The notes: generated by a model not told the origin, from the letters alone. A DNA stretch of 64,000 nt from Oreohelix idahoensis (GCA_024509875.1 JAMPIV010000581.1:1240501-1304500), one strand, 5' to 3'. Counted from the first letter of the stretch, positions 23,451 to 35,622 are shown. Numbers and translations: made by a program.

Positions 23451-24954
23451 GGGGGGGGGGGGGGGGGGGGGGGGGGTGGGGGGGGGGGGTGTGTGGTAGT
23501 CTGTTGCGCACATATTCTTTTGTGTGTTAGTATGTGACGCACAGATTACTGTTAGTAGGCATACGAATGTATAGTATAACTATTTGTCTGATGAAGGGTA
23601 TTTGAGAATCAATGATTCTTGGTCTAAGGGACAGAACCCTGATTGATCGATGTTGTATTTGGTTCTATGGGTTATCTGTTCTTGTGTCACAATCTGGCGT
23701 ATGAATATTAGATTTACGTCATTTTTCGTCTGTATGGCCAGAAACAGATTGGTCTTGCTTAAAATGTTTATGGCCCGAATTTATATTTATTTCTTGTCTA
23801 TTTAAGGTGATTCGGTCTTATATCTCTATATCTTTGTATTTCTATGTCGGACTATTTTGTGAGCTGAACTCTGGGGGTGAAAGGCTTTTCTGCGCATGCG
23901 TCGATTCTTTGTGTGGAGAGAGAAGGCTGTCATGTCGTTACTGCTATGGCTGGTCGATTGGAAAGTTTGATGTGATCTCTGTGATTTATTCTTGGAAGGA
24001 GATTGTTTCTCTGCATGATGATATTATTAGAGATTCTCCTAATGTCCATTATTAACGCCTAGGAATGGCGTGCGTTATTTGCTTGTATGTGTTTTCCTAA
24101 AGCCAGGTAAAACCAGAACATTTTTTGCTGAACTTTTTGCTAAGCCTAGATGGGAGACGTATTATCGTATATCTAGGATTGTCGATTACAGATGAACATG
24201 ACATGGTATCTAGCAGCACTAGATTATTTGATGTAACCAGCCTTATGGATAGCAGATATGTATAGAAGCCCAATGAGGACATTTACGTATGAATTACGAA
24301 GTAATTCTGCTTCATAATTTTTTCATCCTGGGTGAGCGGAGCTCACGGAGGAGAGCCATTTTGGATTCCCGCCATTGTAAGCGGAGCATTGTCGGAGAAC
24401 AGAAAAGGTCTTATTATCTGATGATGGTACAGAGATCTACATATTATGAAAACCCACTACTGTGGTATAACATTATTGCTATAAACATTGGATGAATTTA
24501 CGGCTTGAGAAACTTAGCCAGGAGAAGGTTCTGACAGTGAACCATTGTTGATGTTTATGTATCCACCTTAACTGACGCGATTAGTCAGTGGAAGCATGAA
24601 ACGATAGACAACCAGAATATTGAGTGCTTGCCTACTATCGTTCCATTATATGTATATGCCACATAAATGCACATCTGATATTGTCACCCATTTGTCAAGT
24701 ATACGATGATTTTTTAACCTGTTCTAATGACTGTAACCGTGATGTCGAAGTGTACGTCCACTATTAAATGTATGAAACGTCATCAGTGGTCTGCCCTTTA
24801 TTGACTTCTGCTGATGATTGAGTGAGTGACTTGTCAACCTAACAGAACTATACACACATTCGCGTTATTTACATCTACACTCTCACTCCATGTCAACACG
24901 GTCCCTTGTCAGCGCTCCAACACTTGACGTACAAGGTGACCTGATTACTTAACA
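23110..24954 (+). mobile_element. 3' end and LTR of an E4-related element
   Basis: 23120-23370 matches the stretch before the 3' LTR of E4 (59235-59475): GCCAGTATTGT, ACACCTCCCT, TTTCTCTGA, CATGCGTCGTGAGCCT and TTGCTCT recur in order. A G tract follows and then TGTTGCGCAC at 23502, the counterpart of the E4 LTR start TGTTGCGG. The LTR probably ends at TTAACA (24954), as in E4. Within it only short stretches match E4 (for example near 24860), so it is a distant relative. The coding part is missing. Confidence 0.65.
23371..23489 (+). repeat. 119-bp G homopolymer at a polypurine-tract position
   Basis: Uninterrupted G except T at 23450 and 23477. It sits 12 bp before an LTR start, at the same place where E4 has a 22-bp G run (59476-59497). 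The proline- or glycine-rich open frames across it are artefacts of the homopolymer. Confidence 0.9.
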
Positions 24955-25440
24955 CTGTGTCGGGAAGAGTTGACCATTCATAACCTTATGAAAGCAGTAT
25001 CATTAAACACCCCAATCAAAAGTGATCAGTATCAATGTGGTGTTTTAACCTCACAACAAAAAATAACTCTTTGTCAATGTGATGGCCACAAAAGCTACTT
25101 ATCAGTTATCTTACTATAATTTTTATAAAGAATGGAGACAGAAGGTCCCAGTGAGATTATCTTGTCACAATTTATGACAAAATGGAGTGACAGAGTGAAT
25201 CTAACTCATTGTATTAGACTGTGCTCTGTTTATTCACAAATACACTAACACATTTGTGTTCACTATTTATTCTTACTGTCGGCAGCGAACACGAACTTCA
25301 TTTACCAACACTTTCAAAATCGTCATGCAACAGGAACTTCCGCGAGGAACATAATAATTATAATTGTATGAAGAGATTCACACAGTAGAAATGATGAACA
25401 GAACGAGAAGAAAAAGAAACCAAAAAAAAAAAAAAAGAAA
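24955..25440. other. unassigned, probably host intron
   Basis: Noncoding sequence downstream (minus strand) of the host exon. No repeat recognised. An A-rich run at 25421-25436 lies just past the splice donor. Confidence 0.45.
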
Positions 25441-25445
25441 CTTAC

Positions 25446-25661
25446 CCTCTAAATTGAAAACAATGACCGTATAGAGTATTTGTGGTAGGTCATAAGTAAG
25501 GTTCCACTCTGGCATTGTCTCTGGCTCTGTGGCTGCACACGAACCTGATGAAAGAAGATTGTCTGTGTTGCCATCGACGGCGTTAGATGCGTCTCTGATG
25601 CTAAAGTTATCACTTTGCGTGCTTGATTGATTAGCCCGCTGCCGTAGAGCTACATTTCGAC
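25446..25661 (-). CDS. host gene exon, F5/8C or fucolectin-like domain half
   Basis: The only ordinary cellular coding piece seen. Read on the minus strand, TTACAG precedes the exon and AGG/GTAAGT closes it, both good splice signals. The 216-base exon begins and ends in phase 1, typical of shuffled extracellular modules. It encodes about 71 residues beginning RNVALRQRANQSST, with SNAVDGNTD, a SCAATEPE stretch and PEWNLTYDLP. This layout matches the N-terminal half of the galactose-binding-like fold of tachylectin-4/pentraxin-1 and fucolectin domains, common in molluscan secreted lectins and receptor phosphatases. The protein would be extracellular or on a membrane. Other exons must lie outside the window or have been displaced by the insertions upstream. 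Confidence 0.75.
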
Positions 25662-25679
25662 CTGTAATTTTAAAGCAAA

Positions 25680-25905
25680 TTTGTTTATAATTATGACTTG
25701 TACCAAAGTAACAGTAAGTTTTGACCTGTACCAGAGTAACGATTATTAACTTGTAACAAAGTAACACAAAATTATTACCTGTACCAAAGTAGCACAAACT
25801 TATGACATGTACTAAAGTAACACAAAATTATGACGTGTACCAAAGTAACACACAATTATGACCTGTACTAAAGTAACACACAATTATGACCTGTACCAAA
25901 GTAAC
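25680..25905. repeat. 28-bp minisatellite in the host intron
   Basis: About eight units of ACAAAATTATGACCTGTACC plus AAAGTAAC, diverging toward the exon. The right end is broken by E2 at GTAAC (25901-25905). The array resumes after E2 (34873) and after the LINE (about 38853). Spacers are absent and units are contiguous, so it is not a CRISPR array. Confidence 0.88.
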
Positions 25906-28345
25906 TGTCGCATAGAGATTTATAATTAATAAATTTCTATATCTTTTCTCTATTCTACCCGCGTCTTCTACTTTATTATCGCTCTTTTATCCTTTTTCTT
26001 TTTCGCATTCGTTTGATTGTGAAAATAAAACTCTCCCATTCATACCTTTGCCTGTCTCTTTTCTTATTTGGCAACGCATTTTTATTGCTGTTTAGCTAAG
26101 TTCTTGAGTAGACCGAATAGTGTGAAATTCGTTCTCAACAGACATGATGGCAGACATATCGTCTAGCATTTTCATCTGACACGGCGCTCTTGGTTAAGTT
26201 TCTCGGTGTTAGGTGTGAGAGGCGCCAACAGGCATCGGTCGGGTATGACCATAGGTAGCGGCAAGTGTGAAACGCGTCTGGCAGTTTCAGTGCCGTCGTC
26301 TGAGTTTTATGTAGGTGTTGTTAAGACGGGAACTATTTCGGGTTTTCGAGAATTAGGAAATCATTTCTTTTCATAAGATATAAACCCCAGTAGTTTAGAC
26401 TTAATTCATTCAGTACTCCGCAGTCAAGACTAGAAAAATCCAGCGTTCGATTCCTAAGATCTCTGTTGATAGAAGCATCATTTAGTTGGTCGATTGCCAT
26501 CAAACTTTTGATTCCTAAGATTTATGTTAATAGAAGCATCATTTAGTTGGTCGAATTGGATATAGTTCTTAGTAGTTCTGTGTTGAGGTAAATATAATAT
26601 ATCTAGTATTTTGTGAGTGATTTAAGTGGTGAATCGCCTATTTTATTTTCACTAGTTAGACTTCTGTGTAGAGGGATTAAATTATAAGTCTGTTATATTC
26701 TCTAGTTGACGTGTTACAGTGGAAAGCAGAATAAATTATTATTTCTAGCTTAAAGTCATGCAGCTGTAAATAAATTTAATTAAACTTCTAGTAACCCAGT
26801 CCGAGTATATTGTAACTAACTTATAACTGCACTGAGACATCATTGAGTATTGACGAAATACGTAGGTATTTCTAATTCATGATGATTGATTTTTTAAAAC
26901 GATCATAATTATTTCACGGGAGTTTTAACGTTAAGACAAGCTCTACGCTTGCAGTTATAATGTAAGTTATAACCGAAGCGAATATTATGGTTAAGTATTT
27001 TGTACTTTTCTCTTCCTTATACAGTTTTGGGTCAGCCCAACTTTTACCAGCGGTTTTAGTACAACTGAGAGAAGAAACATTTTTTATCTTTAACCACGTG
27101 GGTTTACAAGTTAACACCTGTCTGGCAGTGTGTGTGCCTCCAGAAATAGACAGAGTACAAATCTCACTAACGGTTGTAAAGACTAAATGCCTATACTGGG
27201 CCTATTGAGCCAGATTATATTTCTTCACAAACTCTCATGTACATGCAGCCCTGTGGCGAGAATAATTACAAATGATTAAAATTCCGGAATTTTTGACTAA
27301 TTGTGGTGTGACCAAGAATTTTTATAGTGAGAGAAGTATCAAACCTCTCATTTGTCCTAAATAAAGGAAACCTCGTGATTCTGACACTGAGCCCGTTTGA
27401 AACTAATTCTTACCTGAACTGATTCAAGTGACACTAACCTTAGTCTGAAAAAATATTCGCATGAAGAGGACGCTCCCCGGAACATTGGATGAAACCAAAA
27501 TCTGCAGAGCTGGGATCCGCTTCATCAAGAGAAAGACAGATTAAAGTATGTGGGTGTCCTAAAGTTTGCGCCAGACGGCGAACACCAGCAAGATTTTAGG
27601 TATGAAAATTGAGACAGGGGCCCCTGCTGAAAGAACAGAGTGAAAGCAGAACGAGTGATTCTTTTTTTTTCATTTTTATATTCAGGCACCCATTTTTTTG
27701 TAATTTCATTTATGCAAAGATTGTTGCAAATGACATTTTCCTCTTAGGATATATTAGTGTATCAATTCTGTTCTTAACTTTAGAGGAAAATCATAGAACA
27801 TAGCGTATATATCTGTGACTCTTTGGGGCTATCATTTTTCTTCTAACGGGATCGTGGGCTCTAATAGAGGGGAAAGATTACACCTATGGGTCTATTATAC
27901 TTGTAGTAATTCATTACCTTATATGTATTTTCTATGCTTGATATTAACATTTATGTGTTGTGGTAAAATTTTCCTTATGTTAATAAATTTACATAAACTT
28001 TATTCAAGCGTGTCGGTCAGCTCGTTCCAAAATATCTATATTCCATTGTTATAGTTTTTCCACGTCTGTGCGTCTAACTGTCGTCACTTATGTGTGTGTG
28101 TATGTGAATTGAGATATATATATTAATATATATTATAATAGACTGTCTGACTCCTCTAGATCTGTTGTAGAAGATAGGCTGAAAGAGAGAAGATTCTCGA
28201 TTTCAGGGACAGCCTCTATTATCTCTACCATCTCACTCGTGAAAATCTATTTCTATTATAATCTCTCACTGTTGCTATCACTTATTCTAATCTATTCAGA
28301 AGGGACCAACCCAAGTCTTAATTCCTCTATAAAAAATCTACGACA
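25906..28345 (+). repeat. E2 5' LTR
   Basis: 2440 bp, TGTCGCATAG to CTACGACA. It contains an internal duplication around TAGAAGCATCATTTAGTTGG (about 26470 and 26535). A stretch of about 56 bp near 26403-26458 is absent from the 3' LTR. Confidence 0.92.
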
Positions 28346-29081
28346 GAATGGTGGCTCGTTTTCCGGGGATTGAACTCTAGTCCTGAGCAAATACGAATAT
28401 TAGCTCGTCTGCAGGATTAATTTTCTTTATTCTGATATAGAGAAAGAGTGTGATGTCTTGTGAGTTTTATATCTTTTAAAATAATTTATCCCCTAGACAA
28501 TCGATCTGTTTATGGGCTTGCTGACCACAGGTATAGAAATTGTTTTTTTTTCCACAACATTTTTGAGCATATTATACATTTTGATTTACAAGTTGATTTT
28601 GTCGGAACATATGTTATATGTTGACTTTGTAATACTAAACCGCTGGTAGATTTTTATGATTGTAAAAACAATCACAGGGTAGAAGCAGAAAGGTGTTTGA
28701 ACTAAGTTAAGGAGCGCGTTCGGACTATTCGTCCTGTTAATTGCCTCCCTTACCCTAACTGTCTTCAGGGGTGAACTTGTAGTGGATTTAAAAATTAAGG
28801 GATTTTTTATTCTCCTTAAATTTTTGCAATAATTGTTTTGTTTCCACTGTAGCAACTTATTTTTGTTAGTGGGTAAACTTAACTACCATTTATGTGGCAT
28901 AGTCGCTTGCAGTTAGAGCTTTTATTGCCGATAAGCTGCAGCGATAGTTAGATAACTATTTAGGAGGAGGTATCCCAGTTAAAATATATCATCTTTTGTT
29001 GGTATTTTCTCGTAAGTGGTAAGGAACCAGTGTATCATTTTTCTTACTTCTTTCTCGACTAGTCTCAGTCACCTATTTGCA
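28346..29081 (+). other. E2 leader with tRNA-Pro-like primer site
   Basis: Four bases after the LTR, TGGTGGCTCGTTTTCC (28350) resembles the proline-tRNA primer site TGGGGGCTCGT known from murine retroviruses and seen better in E3. The rest is untranslated. Confidence 0.55.
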
Positions 29082-30535
29082 ATGACAGAGAGTGCGAAAC
29101 TTAGGCAGATCCTCAGGGACGAAGCGAGAGAAAAAGGTTTACAAGGAGAGGAAGCAAAAGCTTTTGTCAGGACGAACTTGATATGATGCGGAGCAGAAGG
29201 AAAAAAACAGCGGAAAAGAAAGAAGCAGAAGCTAGAGAGAAGGAGAAGGCAGCTCAAGATAGAGCAGAGAGGAAAGAGCGAGAAAAGCGTCAATTAGAAC
29301 AGAAAAAAATTGATGCAGAAATGGAAGCTCGCAGGACACAGCATGGGGAAAGAGAGAAGGAGAGACAGAGGGAGGAAAGAGAGAAGGAGAGACAGCATGA
29401 GCTGGCGCTTAAAGCTCTAGAGGTTCAAAGTCGTGGTGCTGCCTCTACCTCCAGCAATGGAGAGTCTTCTCCTCATTCTTCTTTAACTAATCAATCTAAC
29501 ACCCAATCTCTGCAACTCAACGCTATGTCTTTTGCTCTAGAATCTTTCCCTTGTCCTAACGAGAAGATTGACACATATCTAGAAAAATGTGAGAAAACTG
29601 CAATTCTGTACGGTTTAGAGAGGTCGCGTTGGTGTATGATATTTTCCAAGGTCCTAAAAGGGTCTGCGTATAATGTTTACTCTAAACTGGAAACCAACCA
29701 ACAAGACAATTACGACGTGTTGAAGAAAGCTTTGCTTGAGCGCTTTGAAATGAACGCTCGCAAATTTTTGCAACTCTTCCGCAACAGCAGAAAGGAGAAC
29801 TCTGAAACTTTTCAGCAGTTCTCGTCTCGTTTGAAGGGATACTTGACAAATTGCCTTGAGCTTTCACAGCTCGACTCTACCTATGACGATCTTGAGGAGT
29901 TCATTATATGCGAACAGATAAGGAACACTTTGTCTGCTTACACACGGAGATTTCTAGCTAAGCAGGGAGCAGAAAGCCCAATGGGCTGATCACCCGTTGG
30001 CTTGTCACACCGATTACGGAAACAGCAGCAGATGGATCTATTTGTTGTTGCCCTAAAGACGCCGCTAGGCGTGATGGGAAACTACAACAGAGAAAATCAA
30101 TCTGCTGTTGCCCTTAAGACGCCACAAGGCGTGATGGCCTCTGACTGCTTGGTCGGTCTTTGGCTAAGGACGGAAGAAGAAGGGAGCAGAAAAGCTAGAA
30201 GACATCTTGGAAAAGTCTGAGCAATATCATAATGCACTGGCCGAACTGCCGGCCACAAAACGTAAACCGACAGAAGAGCCTTTTCGAAAGAATAATCTAG
30301 ACCAATCTTCTCATGCTTCTCACCAAAATAACCACAGAGAAACTGGACCTCAAAACCCCCCTCCTGAAAAGTCTAAGTTCTACAAACACAAGTACCCCAC
30401 CAACAACAAAAAGTCTGATCAACCCAACCGCCCTACATGGCAGCGCAGCCGGAAAGGACAAGGTGGCAAAGGGAAAACCCCTGAGCACGGGACAAATGAT
30501 CAGAGCGACGCACCGAACCTAGACGCATCGGATGC
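29082..30535 (+). pseudogene. gag: E2 Gag, frameshifted and interrupted by a 206-bp insert
   Basis: It begins MTESAKLRQILRDEAREKGL with the family motif, then shifts frame near 29180 (stop TGA 29184). The next frame (29183) gives an E/K/R-rich coiled coil and a capsid-like region with LLERFEMNARKFLQLF. At 29975 the frame is broken by a short insertion flanked by GGGAGCAGAAA; beyond it the gag tail continues (ILEKSEQYHNALAELP) in another frame to 30542. No CCHC knuckle was found where E1 and E3 have one, so it may be lost. Confidence 0.8.
29976..30181. mobile_element. 206-bp unknown insertion with 11-bp target duplication
   Basis: GGGAGCAGAAA stands on both sides (29965-29975 and 30182-30192), and the gag protein alignment with E1 and E3 resumes exactly across it. 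The insert holds an internal imperfect repeat (TGTTGCCCTAAAGACGCCGC at about 30052, TGTTGCCCTTAAGACGCCAC at about 30108) and opens with the small palindrome GCCCAATGGGC. No tail and no clear tRNA boxes were seen. A duplication of this length fits a SINE or other target-primed element more than an LTR or Tc1 element. Confidence 0.65.
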
Positions 30536-32364
30536 TTGCTAACAGTCTCGCAAGGCAGAATTGATGTCAGTGATTCTCAACCTGAAGAGGGGAGATCGTC
30601 AATGCGAGGTACTGTTATTTTGAACGGTTCTTCAACTTTTTGTTTATTTGATACGGGGCTTTCTTTTGATTTCATTGTTGCCAGGCACCTGGTCAAACCC
30701 GGTCAAGAGACAGAAGAGACCGTCCAACTTTGTGGAGTTTCTAAGAGTTATGCACCTACAGCACTTCCCATTGCATTGGTTGAGATCCACTCTGATTTTG
30801 TCAGAGGTGTGATCAAAGCGGCTGTTATGGATGACCCGATCTACCCACTCATACTTGGCGGTAGATATGTGTCTATTGGGACACCGGAAGAGCCAATTGT
30901 GGCAGCAATAACTACAAGAGGGCAAACCAAGAAGGAACGGGAGCCTGCGCCTAATTTGTTACCTAAGGAACTTAAAGAGGCGCAACAAAAGGACCCTACT
31001 TTGGCCCGTGCTTTAGGAAACTGCCCATGGCTAATGACCCTAGACAGCACGGGGACATTTTTTCTAAGGATGCCGTACTTTATCGCAGAACGGGCAAGCC
31101 TGACCAAGGTTACAATCAGCTCCTAGTACCGAAACAGTACAGAAGCCAAATCCTAGAAATGGGGCACTCTCTTCCCTTCAGCGGACATATAGGATAGAAC
31201 GCCACAAACCAACGTATATCGACTCTTTATTGGTGGCCAGGAATGAATACTGATATTATCAGATATGTGAAATCCTGTGCCCAGTGCCAACGTGTGCCAC
31301 CCAAGCAACGGACGCTTCCAGTCCACATGGGTTAAATGCCAATAATGGGAACACCATTTGAACGGGTAGTGATCGACATTTTAGGACCCTTAGAAAGGAC
31401 TAAAAGAAGGAACAGGTTCGTCCTGACCTTAGTCGACACATGCACTTTATGGGCAGAAGCTATACCGCTAACATGCGCGGATGCGAAGCATGTCGCAGAA
31501 GCCCTCGTGCAGATTTTTACTCGGTTGGCATTCCCTCAACAAGTGTTAACGGATAACGGATCTCCATACTGAAACCTGTTAATGGATGAAATCGTTAAGA
31601 TCTTGAGGGACCAGCACATCTACGCTAAGCCTTACACTTTGGCCAGAAGTGGGTTAGTAGAACGTGTTAACGGAAACCTCAACATGATGTTAAGTAAACT
31701 GGCACAAGTGAAACCTGACGATTGGGATCTTTCTATCCCTGCAGCTCTATTTGGCTACAGAGACACCCCACATACGTGCAAAGGATTTCCGCCAGCCACG
31801 CTTTTATTCGGCAGACCCATTAAGGACCCGCTTGAAGCCTTATTCAGGTTGCTGACAGACCAGAAGGCTGATGAGACAGTTGTCTCAACCAGTAAATACG
31901 TATCGGATTGAAAGGAAAGGTTGAAACTAGGATGGGACCTAGCGACGACCAACTTTAAGCAAGCACGCGCAAAGCACGCAAACCGATACAGGAAAGTCGC
32001 GAAAGAGAGAGAACTACAAGCAGGAGAGAAAGTTTTGTTGTTACTGCCAACCGCAAGCAACAAACTACTCATCGGATGGCAAGGGCCGTTTACCGTCCTG
32101 AAAAAGATTTCTAAGGTTAACTACCAGATCTCTATTAAGGGAAAGGAGAAGGTTTTCCATGTAAACCTGCTAAAGAAATACTTGGAAACACCGGGGCCGA
32201 CCTCCGAACATCTCCTGGCGTTCGCCAAAACTGACGAAGATAACGATAGTTCAGGGAAATTCCACTGCAAACACACGGAATCTTTCAAAAATGTCAAAAG
32301 CGGCGACACTTTTTCAAGCGCGCACGGAAGACATTCCAGAGGAAGACTTTGGGAGACCTCATGA
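30536..32364 (+). pseudogene. pol: E2 protease-integrase, RT missing
   Basis: Protease: FCLFDTGLSFDFI (about 30640). A frame change near 31110-31125 leads into integrase, which stays in one frame to 32364 with stops at 31195, 31333, 31570 and 31909. Zinc finger: GHSLPFSGH and CAQCQR. Core residues: D in VVIDILGPL, D in LTDNGSPY, E in SGLVERVNG. A GPY/F module follows (WQGPFTVLKKIS, about 32080). After VFHVNLLKKY the protein tail ends and no RT motif occurs before the 3' LTR. Because integrase precedes RT in this family, a single deletion has removed RT and RNase H cleanly. Confidence 0.88.
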
Positions 32365-32494
32365 GTAGGAATTGGACAGAGACGGAGGAGGGAGATGAGA
32401 GGGAAGAGAACAGACACCCTGAAGCTACGAATATAGGAAATTTATTTCCATAACGTAGACATGGAGTGGTTCCATATCTTAAAGGGATTACGTC
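32365..32494 (+). other. E2 stretch between integrase and 3' LTR
   Basis: A 130-base remnant with a purine-rich block (32378-32412, GAGACGGAGGAGGGAGATGA) and a small AAAGGGA near the LTR that could act as polypurine tract. It marks the scar of the RT deletion. Confidence 0.6.
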
Positions 32495-34872
32495 TGTCGA
32501 AGAGAGATTTATGATTAATAAATTTATTTATCTTTTCTCTACTCTACCCGCGTCTTCTACTTTATTATCGTTTTATCCTTTTTCTTTTTCACATTCGTTT
32601 GAATGTGAAAATAAAACTCTCCCATTCATACCTTCACCTGTCTCTTTTCTTATTTAGCAACGCATTTTTATTGCTGTTTAGCTAAGTTCTTGAGTAGACC
32701 GAATAGTGTGAAATTCGTTCTCAACAGACATGATGACAGACATATCGTCTAGCATTTTCATCTGACACGGCGCTCTTGGTTAAGTTTCTCGGTGTTAGGT
32801 GTGAGAGGCGCCAACAGGCATCGCTCGGGTATGACCAAAGGTAGCGGCAAGTGTGAAACGCGTCTGGCAGTTTCAGTGCCGTCGTCTGAGTTTTATGTAG
32901 GTGTTAAGACGGGAACTATTTCGGGTTTTCGAGAATTAGGAAATCATTTCTGTTCATAAGATATAAACCCCAGTAGTTTAGACTAGATCTCTGTTGATAG
33001 AAGCATCATTTAGTTGGTCGATTGCCATCTAGCTTTCGATTCCTAAGATCTCTGTTAATAGAAGCATCATTTAGTTGGTCGAATTGGATATAGTTCTTAG
33101 TAGTTCTGAGTTGAGGTAAATATAATATATCCAGTATTTTGTGAGTGATTTAAGTGGTAAATCGCCTATTTTATTTTCACTAGTTAGATTTCTGTGCAGA
33201 GGGATTAAATTATAAGTCTGCTATATTCTCTAGTTGACGTGTTACAGTGGAAAGCAGAATAAATTATTATTTCTAGCTTAAAGTCATGCAGCTATAAATA
33301 AATTTAATTAAATTGCTAGTAACCAGTCCGAGTATATTGTAACTAACTTATAACTGCACTCAGTCATCATTGAATATTGACGAAATACGTAGGTATTTCT
33401 AATTCATGATGATTGATTTTTTTAAACGATCATAATTATTTCACGGGAGTTTTAACGTTAAGACAAGCTCTACGCTTGCAGTTATAATGTAAGTTATAAC
33501 CGAAGCGAATATTGTGGTTAAGTATTTTGTACTTTTCTCTTCCTTATACAGTTTTGGGTCAGCCCAACTTTTACCAGCGGTTTTAGTACAACTGAGAGAA
33601 GAAACATTTTTATCTTTAACCACGTGGGTTTACAAGTTAATACCTGTCTGGCAGTGTGTGTGCCTCCAGAAATAGACAGAGTACAAATCTCACTAACGGT
33701 TGTAAAGACTAAATGCCTATACTGGGCCTATTGAGCCAGATTATATTTCTTCACAAACTCTCATGTACATGCAGCCCTGTGGCGAGAATAATTACAAATA
33801 ATTAACATTCCGGATTTTTTGACTAATTGTGGTGTGATGAAGAATTTTTATAGTGAGAGAAGTATCAAACCTGCTATTTGTCCTAAGTAAGGGAGACCTC
33901 GTGATTCTGACACTGAGCCCGTTTGAAACTAATTCTTACCTGAACTGATTCAAGTGACACTAACCTTAGTCTAAAAAAATATTCGCATGAAGAGGACGCT
34001 CCCCGGAACATTGGATGAAACCAAAATCTGCAGAGCTGGGATCCGCTTCATCAAGAGAAAGACAGATTAAAGTGTGTGGGTGTCCTAAAGTTTGCGCCAG
34101 ACGGCGAACACCAGCAAGATTTTAGGTAAGAAAATTGAAACAGGGGTCCCTGCTGAAAGAACAGAGTGAAAGCAGAACGAGTGATTCTTTTTTTCATTGT
34201 TATATTCAGGCACACATTTTTTTGTAATTTCATTTATGCAAAGATTGTTGCAAATGACATTTTCATCTTAGGATATATTAGTGTATCAATTCTGTTCTTA
34301 ACTTTAGAGGAAAATCATAGAACATAGCGTATATATCTGTGACTCTTTGGGGCTATCATTTTTCTTCTAACAGGATCGTGGGCTCTACATAGAGGGGAAA
34401 GATTACACCTATTTGTCTATTATACTTGTAGTAATTCATTACCTTATATGTATTTTCTATTCTTGATATTAACATTTATGTGTTGTGGTAAAATTGTCCT
34501 TATGTTAATAAATTTACATAAACTTTATTCAAGCGTGTCGGTCAGCTCGTTCCAAAATATCTATATTCCATTGTTATAGTTTTTCCACGTCTGTGCGTCT
34601 AACTGTCGTCACTTATGTGTGTGCATATGTGAGTGGAGATATATATATATTAATATATATTATAATAAACTGTCTGACTCCTCTAGATCTGTTGTAGAAG
34701 ATAGGCTGAAAGAGAGAAGATTCTCGATTTCAGGGACAGCCTCTATTATTTCTACCATCTCACTCGTGAAAATATATTTCTATTATTATCTCTCACTAAT
34801 GCTATCACTTATTCTAATCTATTCAGAAGGGACCAACCCAAGTCTTAATTCCCCTATAAAAAATCTGCGACA
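32495..34872 (+). repeat. E2 3' LTR
   Basis: 2378 bp, TGTCGAAGAG to CTGCGACA, followed directly by the duplication GTAAC. It shows many substitutions and small indels against the 5' LTR. Confidence 0.92.
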
Positions 34873-34896
34873 GTAACACACAATTCTTGTGAGCTG

Positions 34897-35622
34897 ACAA
34901 GGATGACCCGTTCAAAAAATGTTATCAGTGACCACAACTCTAAGTACCGAATTAAAAAGACCTCCTTTGCTTGACGGTACCAAGAGCTTTCAGGGAAGCA
35001 CTACATACCCGAGACTAGACTGCCTACTCAAGCTGTACCTGATTTACCACCCCACATAGAACTAAAAAGATCAATAATATGTTTAAATCTTCTGCAACCC
35101 ACAATTAAAAGCATCATACCTACATTGCTGAAAACACTTGCCATGAAAACCATCTGCTAATATGAAGAAGATATTATCCATGCTTACACATTCGGATCAG
35201 CTTTTAAAGCAGCCATATATGCTGGAAATGAGACCATAATCATCTCACCCAATACAGAAGAACCCATCAAAATTACAGGGTACCTGGTGCACAAACTACG
35301 AAGACGAAGTAGTCACCATACAGAAAACCCTAACTAGAATCCTTGAACTCATGGAATCAAACGAAATAGAACCAAATGATGTTGTGGTATTCTCAGACTC
35401 ACAGGCTGCCCTCTTGGCAATAGAAAAGTGGAAAACCAACTCAATCAATACTATCCAGAAGGTTCAAGAAACATGGCACATAATTATGAACTTGTTTCGA
35501 ACAGAAATCTGCATGCAATGGATACCTAGCCACATAAACATCACATTGAATGAAGTAGCTGATAGACTCGCAAAGATGGGAGCAAAAATTCCTCAAATTG
35601 GCCAACCATTGAGTATGTTAAC
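34897..35622 (+). pseudogene. Nimb/I-type LINE, RNase H region (left piece)
   Basis: 5'-truncated non-LTR retrotransposon. The last ORF shows an RNase H domain: a worn first motif (YTFGSAF where TDGSA is usual, so the first catalytic D is lost), E in YEDEVVTI, D in VVFSDSQAALLAI (about 35390), and the final motif WIPSHINITLNEVADRLAKM (about 35520-35580). Frameshifts occur before 35340. The piece stops at TTAAC (35618-35622), where a family A LTR is inserted; the LINE resumes at 38409. It lies in the minisatellite that also received E2. Confidence 0.82.

Larger units (their letters stand above)
25906..34872 (+). mobile_element. E2, Gmr1-like element lacking RT/RNase H
   Basis: LTRs of 2440 and 2378 bp begin TGTCG and end CGACA. 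The 5-bp repeat GTAAC stands at 25901-25905 and 34873-34877, so both LTRs belong to one insertion. Inside lie gag, protease and integrase fragments; the 3' LTR starts only 130 bp after the integrase C-terminus, so the whole RT/RNase H region is gone. Multiple stops and frameshifts and many LTR differences make it clearly older than E1. Confidence 0.93.

Noticed and set aside
23298..23542. Proline-rich and glycine-rich open frames
   Set aside because: They are translations of the G homopolymer and have no independent coding support.
23588..23630. Third hammerhead motif (CTGATGA)
   Set aside because: No GAAAC box follows at the required distance.
25680..25905. Regular repeats as a CRISPR array
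   Set aside because: Units are contiguous and diverging with no unique spacers, and the genome is eukaryotic.
27690..28054. Hydrophobic short frames in the E2 LTR as membrane peptides
   Set aside because: They lie in LTR sequence, are not preserved between the two LTR copies, and arise from T-rich composition.
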